From Bryobacteraceae bacterium (GTDB lineage Bacteria; Acidobacteriota; Terriglobia; Bryobacterales; Bryobacteraceae), in contig JANXXV010000747.1 in assembly GCA_025350445.1 (NCBI GenBank), forward strand, positions 1 through 8,470: a stretch of 8,470 nt of DNA. Direction: 5' to 3'. Position 1 is the stretch's first letter, and the number at the start of each line of letters is the position of its first letter. The notes beneath the pieces are model-generated. The model saw nothing but the letters and a program-made list of their open reading frames with translations, made no database searches and was not told where the DNA came from. This document shows positions 1-6,310 of this stretch, in pieces. A program made the position numbers and the translations under genes.

Positions 1-1057
1 ACCAGGCAAACAGCTCCACATGGAAACAATTAATCTTCGTTACTTTTTCGATGAAGTCGGGATGGCCGCGATGGTGAGTCAGCGGATGGTGCGGGTCCGG
101 AACGCCAATCTCCGGATACGTCCTGACGCTGCCTTCGCGGCCTAGCATCATTGTTGAAACGCGCGTCAGGTCGGACTGGAATGCGATCACCTGCAGATTG
201 AACATCAGCTTCACATATTCCGCATAGTCGAACGGAATTCCGGAAGGCTTCTCGGACGGAGGCGTCACCGGGTCGTTCTCGGCCGCGGCAATACGGACCT
301 CCACTTCGCGAATACCGGTGAGGTACTCGTCCATCTTGCGCTTATCGGACGCGCCCAGCTCAGCAGTCAGCCGCTGCGTGTTCTCGCGCGTCTGGTCCAA
401 AATGCTTTTGCGATACATTGCACGTCTAGCGCGGACATCGGCGGGAAGACTCGGATCTATGGTGCCGAACAAGCGTTCGAACACGGAGCGCGGATTCACT
501 TCAACGGGCAGCGGTGTATCCGGATCCTTCCAGGAGAGAGTGTTCGTATAGGCGCAACTGGAACCGGTATCGCAGTTGCCCACCATGCGCGCGTCTTCGC
601 AGCCGATCTGCAGCGACGCCACGCGCGTTTCAGCGGCGAAGCGCCGTGCGGCAATCTGATCGAACGTCACACCGGCATGAACATCAGGCCCCGCGGTGTA
701 CTTCGGCGTCGTGCCTGAAAGGAAGCTGCCGGAGGCCTTCGCATGACCGCCGCCCTTTCCCTTATTCGCTGCTTCATTCGCCAGGCCGGAGATCACGGTG
801 ATGTTCTGCCGGAACGGCTCCAGCGGTTTTAAGATCCGTGTGAAGGCGAAATCTTTGCCGGGGTCCGAGGGCTTCCAATCCTTCATCACAATGCCGTTGG
901 GAACATACACCACGGCCACGCGGCGTGCTTGGCTGCCGAGCTTCGCCGGGGTCGCAAAAGCGGGGCGCATGGCGTCCAGCAGCGGAAGCGCAATCGCGGC
1001 GCCCACTCCCCTTAACAGAGTCCGGCGGTCAACGTGCTTGCCTGTAAGGAAATTCAT
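1..1057 (-). CDS. DUF1552 family Tat-exported protein (3' end cut by window edge)
   Basis: This gene runs off the left edge; 352 codons are visible. Family members are, from memory, about 420-450 residues, so roughly the last fifth is missing. The N-terminus has a twin-arginine signal: R11-R12 in DRRTLLRG, then a hydrophobic stretch GAAIALPLLDAM. The typical DUF1552 landmarks follow in order: VVYVPNGIVMKDW (about 57-69), GHAKASGSFLSGTTP (about 110-125), a cysteine pair in NCDTGSSC (about 171-178), PLPVEVNPRSVFERLFG, LTRVSTMMLGREGS, and a histidine-rich PDPHHPLTHHRGHPDF near the cut. DUF1552 has no established reaction. It is commonly encoded beside DUF1592 cytochromes, as here. The ATG at 1057 overlaps the upstream gene's TGA (ATGA) and has a purine-rich ribosome site 10 nt upstream. 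It is probably exported folded by Tat, to act outside the cytoplasm with the cytochrome. The family call is firm; the function is unknown. Confidence 0.9.
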   Translation of the reverse strand, partial: MNFLTGKHVDRRTLLRGVGAAIALPLLDAMRPAFATPAKLGSQARRVAVVYVPNGIVMKDWKPSDPGKDFAFTRILKPLEPFRQNITVISGLANEAANKGKGGGHAKASGSFLSGTTPKYTAGPDVHAGVTFDQIAARRFAAETRVASLQIGCEDARMVGNCDTGSSCAYTNTLSWKDPDTPLPVEVNPRSVFERLFGTIDPSLPADVRARRAMYRKSILDQTRENTQRLTAELGASDKRKMDEYLTGIREVEVRIAAAENDPVTPPSEKPSGIPFDYAEYVKLMFNLQVIAFQSDLTRVSTMMLGREGSVRTYPEIGVPDPHHPLTHHRGHPDFIEKVTKINCFHVELFAW

Positions 1058-3513
1058 TTGGATCTCTCTCCCATGGTAGCCGCTATTTGGTTCGCTTCGC
1101 GGGCGTGCCTCATCTGGAAGGGAAGGCTATTCACAATTCCCAAAACCAGTTGCGAAAATTTGTAGTCGTGCGAAGCTAGATTCGTCGTGATGGCGGCGAC
1201 GGCGGGCCGATCATAGCGTTCGATGCCGCGCCCAATCGCGTACATCAATAATTTTTCCGTCAGTCCACGCACGAACGCGTCGCGATCACCCGTCAACAGC
1301 GCCTTCAACTGCGCCGGCGTTTGGAAGCTTCGGCCATCCGGAAGAGAGCCCGACACATCCAACGGCAGTTTCCCGTCTTCTGTGCGCCATGCGCCAATCG
1401 CGTTGAAATTCTCAAGTCCGAAGCCCAGCGGATCCATGCGGGAATGGCACGAAGCGCAGGTTGGATTCTTGCGGTGCTGCTCCATCTGTTGCCTTAGCGT
1501 AGCGTCCTGGCCAGCTTTAGCTTCAGCGAGTGGAGGCACCCCGGGTGGCGGCGCAGGCGGTGGGGCATTCAGTAGATTTTCCAGAATCCACTTGCCGCGC
1601 AGCACCGGCGAAGTGCGCGTGGAATATGACGAAACGGTGAGGATGCTGGCCTGCGCCAGAACTCCTCCGCCACGTTCAGTCCCGCTGACATCCACCCTTC
1701 GGAACTCAGGCCCCGTCACGCCGGGGATTCCGTAAAACCGCGCCAGCCGCTCATTCAGGAACGTGTAGTTCGCGTCGAGAAGCTCAAGTACGCTGCCATT
1801 CTGGCGGACGATATTATCGATGAACAATTCCGTCTCACGCCGCATCGACAGCCGCAGCGCGTCATCGAACATTGGGAAGCGTTCCTGATCTGGCCGCACC
1901 ACTTCGATATTCCGGAACTGCAGCCACTGGCCGGCGAAGTTCTCCACCAGTGCAAAGGACTTGGGATCGCGCAGCATCCGCTTCACCTGGGCGTCCATCA
2001 CGGCAGGTTGCTGCAAGGTGCCCTGGCCGGCGGCGCGAAGCAGTTCGGCATCCGGCATGCTGCTCCATAGGAAATACGAAAGCCGCGATGCCAGTTCGTA
2101 GCGGCTGATGGGGACGGATGCGTTCCCCGCCGGCGCCGGCCGGTCGTGTTCGATCCGGTACAGGAAGTTGGGAGAAACCAGCACGGCCTGCAACGCCGTG
2201 GCAATGCCTTCTTCAAACGAATCGCCCTGCTTGCGCGCCAACGTCACATACCCAATGAATTGGTCAACTTCCTTCGCGGTGACCGGACGCCGGAACGCGC
2301 GGCTGGCAAAACTGGTAAGAATCTTTCGCGCGCAGGCATCCGTGTGCTTTCCCGCCACATGACCACACACGTAAATCTTTCGCAGACTCCCAGGCGAAGC
2401 CGCGGTCGCCTGGTTGAAGGGACCGCCCACATCCAACGATTCAAACCGGTTGTCCACGCGCGTTTCAATTGCGTCCGTCTTAATTTTGGTGCCGTACTTT
2501 CGCAGCGTCTCAATGTCTTTTTCAGACAGCTTGCCGCGCGCCGAAATCAACGGTACCGGGGGACGCTTGGAAGGCTCAGGCCCGTTGTAGCTTGGCGGCA
2601 GTCCGTGATAGGTTTTCAGATACGATTCCGAGAGCAGGTGCTCGCCCGCGGTGACGCGTGCCCGCACTTCCACAATCTGCCCTTCCAGATCGGTAGCATC
2701 CACTTCGAATTCCTTAATCAATTTCCCGTCGATGAAAAGCGCCGGATGCACCGGCTCCGATTGGTTCGGACGGTGGCCGTTCAACACCAGCCGGAAATTG
2801 TATTCCGCATCCACCGGGAAGCGATGAATGAAGTGCGCCGAGTGCAGCGTACTCAAGCCGGTGAGGTCGTAGTTCAACAGGTCCTTGGTGAGCGTGGACT
2901 TGCCGCGCGTTTCATTGATGCGAACCGGGGCTGAGTAGTGGATTGCCGCGGGCTTGCGCCGCTCGGGTCCGAAGAGTGCAGTCCGCACCACGCGCTCGGC
3001 GGCGTCCACGTAGTTCTCAAGCAGCGCGGGGGTCAGGTTCAGCGCATCGCTGATGTTGTCGAAACCAAACGCCGCGGTGTCCGCTGGAAAGCCATCCGCC
3101 GGACGGATATCGATGCCCAGCAGGTCGCGCATCGTATTGTTGTACTCGGCCCGGTTCAGCCTGCGGGCGGTCACCCGGCCAGCCTCGGGTGTAACCATCC
3201 GGTCCAGCCGGTCGAACTCTGTTTCAATCCAATGGGTGACCGATTTGGTGGTTGCCTCCAGGGGACGCGGAACGCCCGGCGGAGGCATCTGCCCGGTCTT
3301 CAGCTTGTCCACCACCTTCTCCCAGATTTCGCGGTCCTGGTCAAACGTTTTCGCTGTTTGTAGCGACTTTAGATCGACATCGCCGGACTTGACGCTCGCG
3401 TTGTGACAGCCCGCGCAGCTCTTCTCGACGAACGAGAAAACCTCCGGAGACGCGGCGGAGAGGGGCACGGACAGGGCAGCCGCCACGAACACAATGGGGA
3501 GCACTCGGATCAT
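1054..3513 (-). CDS. DUF1592-type exported c-type cytochrome (DUF1587-1595-1592-1588-1585), 819 aa
   Basis: The N-terminus MIRVLPIVFVAAALSVPLSAA is a Sec-type signal peptide, likely cleaved near residue 20-21. A cytochrome c domain follows: haem site CAGCH at 33-37 and probable axial Met in MPPPG at 76-80. Next come DUF1587 (about 114-180, RLNRAEYNNTMRDLLG), a beta-rich stretch (about 225-300), DUF1595 (about 390-455), DUF1592 (about 467-595), DUF1588 (about 611-710) and DUF1585 (about 720-800). A second haem motif, CASCH, is at 686-690 inside DUF1588, after a proline-rich linker (650-661). C383 and C394 could form a disulfide. Length and domain order look complete. Two CXXCH motifs predict covalent haem attachment outside the cytoplasm and an electron-transfer role; the substrate is unknown. 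The ATG at 3513 is the first start after an in-frame stop, but the best Shine-Dalgarno-like AGGAG is about 16 nt away, so a slightly different start is possible. It is the first gene of a two-gene operon with DUF1552. Confidence 0.93.
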   Translation of the reverse strand: MIRVLPIVFVAAALSVPLSAASPEVFSFVEKSCAGCHNASVKSGDVDLKSLQTAKTFDQDREIWEKVVDKLKTGQMPPPGVPRPLEATTKSVTHWIETEFDRLDRMVTPEAGRVTARRLNRAEYNNTMRDLLGIDIRPADGFPADTAAFGFDNISDALNLTPALLENYVDAAERVVRTALFGPERRKPAAIHYSAPVRINETRGKSTLTKDLLNYDLTGLSTLHSAHFIHRFPVDAEYNFRLVLNGHRPNQSEPVHPALFIDGKLIKEFEVDATDLEGQIVEVRARVTAGEHLLSESYLKTYHGLPPSYNGPEPSKRPPVPLISARGKLSEKDIETLRKYGTKIKTDAIETRVDNRFESLDVGGPFNQATAASPGSLRKIYVCGHVAGKHTDACARKILTSFASRAFRRPVTAKEVDQFIGYVTLARKQGDSFEEGIATALQAVLVSPNFLYRIEHDRPAPAGNASVPISRYELASRLSYFLWSSMPDAELLRAAGQGTLQQPAVMDAQVKRMLRDPKSFALVENFAGQWLQFRNIEVVRPDQERFPMFDDALRLSMRRETELFIDNIVRQNGSVLELLDANYTFLNERLARFYGIPGVTGPEFRRVDVSGTERGGGVLAQASILTVSSYSTRTSPVLRGKWILENLLNAPPPAPPPGVPPLAEAKAGQDATLRQQMEQHRKNPTCASCHSRMDPLGFGLENFNAIGAWRTEDGKLPLDVSGSLPDGRSFQTPAQLKALLTGDRDAFVRGLTEKLLMYAIGRGIERYDRPAVAAITTNLASHDYKFSQLVLGIVNSLPFQMRHAREANQIAATMGERSK
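1063..1072 (-). promoter_or_regulatory. Ribosome binding site of the DUF1552 gene
   Basis: Read on the minus strand, GGGAGAGAGA lies about 10 nt (from GGGAG) or less (from GAGAG) before the ATG at 1057. It lies inside the last codons of the upstream DUF1592 gene. Together with the ATGA stop/start overlap, this fits translational coupling of the two genes and supports the chosen DUF1552 start. Confidence 0.65.
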
Positions 3514-3608
3514 AAGACTATTTAGAAGACTCCTGAGAATGACGAAACGTAACCTTACCTATGCTATCGTCCGCAAATTTTGCGCCGCATCTGATACAGT
3601 CATGTTAA
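3514..3608. promoter_or_regulatory. Divergent intergenic control region between the two cytochrome operons
   Basis: The 95 bp between two divergently transcribed operons must hold both start regions unless promoters lie inside genes. I see no strong sigma-70 pair. Weak candidate -10 boxes are TATGCT on the plus strand (3560-3565) and TAGCAT on the minus strand (4 of 6 matches), both without a good -35 at 16-18 bp. A small palindrome lies at 3572-3584. The boundaries are those of the flanking start codons. The role as a promoter region is an inference from gene orientation. Confidence 0.5.
3572..3584. repeat. 13-bp inverted repeat in the divergent promoter region
   Basis: The sequence reads CGCAAA, a central T, then TTTGCG: perfect 6-bp arms around one base. 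Its place between divergent operons makes it a possible operator for a dimeric regulator. A palindrome this short can occur by chance, the loop is too small for a hairpin terminator, and no regulator gene is in the window. Confidence 0.25.
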
Positions 3609-6299
3609 ATGGACGGCAACGGATCAGTGCGGTTAGCTTTGACAGTATTGTCCGCTTTATCCGGCATCGTTTTCGCACAGCAGCCGGCTGACTTCTTCGA
3701 ATCCCGCGTGCGTCCGGTGCTGGCCAAGAACTGCTTCGCCTGCCACACTGCATCGGCCATGGGCGGCCTGCAACTGGACTCCCGGGATCACTTGCTGAAA
3801 GGCGGCCAGGACGGCGCTGTGATTGTCCCCGGCGACCCCGACAAAAGCTTGTTGATTCAGGCCGTACGGCAAACCCATGAGTGGCTCAAGATGCCACCCA
3901 TGGGCAAGCTGACGAATCAGGAAATTGACGATTTTTCCAGTTGGGTGAAGGCGGGCGCGGTGTGGCCGGAGAGTGCTGCCGCCCTTGCTCCCCCGCCGAG
4001 TCCGGCGTACGTGATCACGCAACAGCAGCGGGATTTCTGGGCTTTCCGGCCGGTGCGGAAACCGGTGCCGCCCCAAGTCCGTGGCCAAGGGTGGCCCAAG
4101 AACGCCGTTGACCGTTTCATCCTGGCGAAATTGGAAGAGAAGGGACTGCGGCCCGTGAAGCCAGCCGACAAGCGAGCTCTGCTTCGCCGCGCCTCATTTG
4201 ACCTCATCGGGCTGCCTCCTACTCCGGCGGAAATCGATCAGTTCCTCGGCGATTCCACGCCCGCGGCCTTCGCTAAGGTGATTGACCGCCTGCTTGCCTC
4301 GCCTCACTATGGCGAGCGTTGGGGCCGATACTGGCTGGACCTCGCCCGCTACGCAGACGGCCAGTTGGGCGCTAGCAAGGACACGCCCTTCCCCAATGCA
4401 TACCGCTATCGCGATTGGGTGGTGGACGCGTTCAACACCGACATGCCTTACGATCTTTTCGTGAAAGCCCAGATCGCCGGCGATCAATTGAAAGACGATA
4501 AACTGCTGCCCGGCCTGGGCTTTTATGCGCTGACGCCGGATGGCGACGACCGGGTAGATGTCACCGGACAGGTCTTCATGGGCCTTACCGTCGGCTGTGC
4601 GAAATGCCACGATCACAAGTACGATCCGCTTCCAACGAAAGATTTCTATTCGCTGCTTGGTGTTTTTAAGAGCACTGAGGTGAAGGAACACCCGCTTGCG
4701 CCCGGTGCGGTTGTCGAAGCCTACAAAGCGCACAAGAAGCAGATTGACGATCAGAAAAATACCAACGACGATTTTATTCAAAAGCACAGCACGGAACTGA
4801 GCGAGATTCTGGCCACTAAGACGTCGCGCTACCTGATGGCGGCCTGGCAGGTTCTCAACGCTCCAGACGTCAAGGTGTCCGCGGTTGCCGCAGCAGAAAA
4901 ACTGGATGAGACCATCCTCTCCCGCTGGATCGCGTACCTGAAGGCGTCGAACCGCGATCACAAGTTTCTTGCCTCATGGAACCAACTGCTGACGGCGCAT
5001 GGAGATCGCGCGCAGGCGCAGAAACTGGCCGATGAAACCCAGACCTTCGTTCTTTCCGTCTTCGCCGAGAAGCACGGGATGGACGACCGCAACTACGTGA
5101 AACTGGGCGGCGCCGCAACCGTACGGGACGAAAAGACCCGGCAGTATACCAACCTGGAATCGTTGCCGATTGAAAAGTATTATCTGTGGCGGGACTTGGC
5201 CTCTGAGCCGTACAAGAAGGACTTTCTCGATTTCAAGGGAGGCGTCTACTACTTCGGGCCGAAGGACATCGACCGCTTCCTCGCACCGGAGTGGCGCGAA
5301 CATCATGAGGCCTTGAGCGCCCGTTTGGCGCAGCTTGAGAAGGACCTGCCGCCGCAGTTTCCGTTTCTCCACACCATTCACGATCGTGAAAAGACGGCGG
5401 ACAGCAAGGTGTACATTCGCGGAGACGAGAGCACGTTGGGTGAAATCGCTCCGCGCCGGTTCCTGGCAATTTTGTCGAAGGGTGAGCCTGCGCCATTCCA
5501 GACCGGAAGTGGCCGGCTGGAGCTGGCGGACCTCATCGCCACCGAGTCGAATCCGCTGTTTGCACGCGTGATGGTGAACCGCATCTGGCAGCATCACTTC
5601 GGCCAGGGACTGGTCCGCACGCCGTCTAATTTCGGGCAACTTGGGGAACGGCCCACGCATCCGGAACTGCTGGATTTCCTCGCCTCTCGTTTTGTGGAAC
5701 AACGCTGGTCGATGAAAGCGATGCACCGCGAAATCATGCTGTCGGCGACGTATCAACTGGCCGCAATCGACGACGCGAACGATTCGGCGGAGGATCCGGC
5801 GAACCGCCTGCTCTGGCGGGCGAACCTTCAACAGCGTTTGGATGCCGAAGCGTTGCGCGACGCACTGCTCGCCGTTTCCGGACAACTGGATGCCACCATG
5901 GGCGGGCCATCGTTGCCGCTGGCGGACACCAACCGGCGCAGGACCATCTATGCGCAAATCGGCCGCACCAAACTGGACCCGGTGCTGGCGTTGTTTGATT
6001 TCCCGAATCCAAACGCAACCAGTGAACAGCGCATGGTGACGGTGGGCCCAATGCAACGCTTGTATTTCATGAACAACAGTTTTGTCGCGCAACAGGCAAA
6101 GGCGTTGGCGGACCGCATGGCGGCGTCCGGCGGTGATGCGCGCGCGCGCGTCACTCTCGCCTACCGTCTGCTGTTCGCACGCGTGCCAACGGATTCCGAA
6201 CTCAAGTTGGGGTTGACCTTCCTTGAAAATAATCGGGATTCGTGGCCACAATATACGCAGGTACTGCTCAGTTCCGCCGAGTTCAGTTCGGTGAATTAG
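3609..6299 (+). CDS. PSCyt1-DUF1549 (PSCyt2)-DUF1553 (PSD1) exported cytochrome, 896 aa
   Basis: This is a large Sec-exported c-type cytochrome of the kind common in planctomycetes and acidobacteria. A signal peptide (LALTVLSALSGIVFA, ending near residue 23) precedes a PSCyt1 haem domain: CFACH at 42-46, then LQLDSR, and Met-containing MPPMGKL from 95. DUF1549/PSCyt2 covers about 166-357, with the signatures LIGLPPTPAEID and SPHYGERWGRYWLDLARYAD. It ends in a second CXXCH, CAKCHDHKYDP, with cysteines 330 and 333. A charged, probably helical linker (about 370-610) leads to DUF1553/PSD1 (about 615 to the end), recognisable by NPLFARVMVNRIWQHHFGQG and SNFGQLGERPTHPELLDFLA. Domain order and length look intact. 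No Shine-Dalgarno precedes the ATG at 3609. A GTG at 3627 (codon 7) would give an equally good signal peptide, so the start is uncertain by six codons. The DUF1501 gene follows after 11 bp, the usual pairing. Electron transfer or oxidation outside the cytoplasm is inferred; the substrate is unknown. Confidence 0.93.
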   Translation: MDGNGSVRLALTVLSALSGIVFAQQPADFFESRVRPVLAKNCFACHTASAMGGLQLDSRDHLLKGGQDGAVIVPGDPDKSLLIQAVRQTHEWLKMPPMGKLTNQEIDDFSSWVKAGAVWPESAAALAPPPSPAYVITQQQRDFWAFRPVRKPVPPQVRGQGWPKNAVDRFILAKLEEKGLRPVKPADKRALLRRASFDLIGLPPTPAEIDQFLGDSTPAAFAKVIDRLLASPHYGERWGRYWLDLARYADGQLGASKDTPFPNAYRYRDWVVDAFNTDMPYDLFVKAQIAGDQLKDDKLLPGLGFYALTPDGDDRVDVTGQVFMGLTVGCAKCHDHKYDPLPTKDFYSLLGVFKSTEVKEHPLAPGAVVEAYKAHKKQIDDQKNTNDDFIQKHSTELSEILATKTSRYLMAAWQVLNAPDVKVSAVAAAEKLDETILSRWIAYLKASNRDHKFLASWNQLLTAHGDRAQAQKLADETQTFVLSVFAEKHGMDDRNYVKLGGAATVRDEKTRQYTNLESLPIEKYYLWRDLASEPYKKDFLDFKGGVYYFGPKDIDRFLAPEWREHHEALSARLAQLEKDLPPQFPFLHTIHDREKTADSKVYIRGDESTLGEIAPRRFLAILSKGEPAPFQTGSGRLELADLIATESNPLFARVMVNRIWQHHFGQGLVRTPSNFGQLGERPTHPELLDFLASRFVEQRWSMKAMHREIMLSATYQLAAIDDANDSAEDPANRLLWRANLQQRLDAEALRDALLAVSGQLDATMGGPSLPLADTNRRRTIYAQIGRTKLDPVLALFDFPNPNATSEQRMVTVGPMQRLYFMNNSFVAQQAKALADRMAASGGDARARVTLAYRLLFARVPTDSELKLGLTFLENNRDSWPQYTQVLLSSAEFSSVN

Positions 6300-6303
6300 G
6301 AGG
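6297..6303 (+). promoter_or_regulatory. Ribosome binding site of the DUF1501 gene, overlapping the upstream stop codon
   Basis: TAGGAGG contains the TAG stop of the DUF1553 gene and a full GGAGG core that ends 7 nt before the GTG at 6311. This site decides the start: it is ideally placed for the GTG and lies well downstream of the possible upstream ATG at 6242. Stop and ribosome site in one heptamer suggests re-initiation or coupled translation of the pair. Confidence 0.8.
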
Positions 6304-6310
6304 TTTCCAA

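Noticed and set aside
318..1079. Three short plus-strand open frames across the left end (318-551, 514-801, 798-1079)
   Set aside because: All lie antisense to the DUF1552 gene, whose minus-strand translation is continuous and carries the family landmarks from 1057 to the window edge.
2146..2934. Plus-strand open frame of 262 codons inside the DUF1592 gene
   Set aside because: It is antisense to DUF1595/DUF1592 coding sequence with a His/Arg/Gln-rich shadow composition and no ribosome site tied to a recognisable product.
4194..4961. Minus-strand open frame of 255 codons inside the DUF1549 region
   Set aside because: It is a shadow of the PSCyt2 domain; no independent motif, signal or promoter supports it.
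6138..6148. Alternating GCGCGCGCGCG run (possible Z-DNA or microsatellite)
   Set aside because: It is only 11 bp within the codons for Asp-Ala-Arg-Ala-Arg of a conserved gene; expected from GC-rich codon choice.
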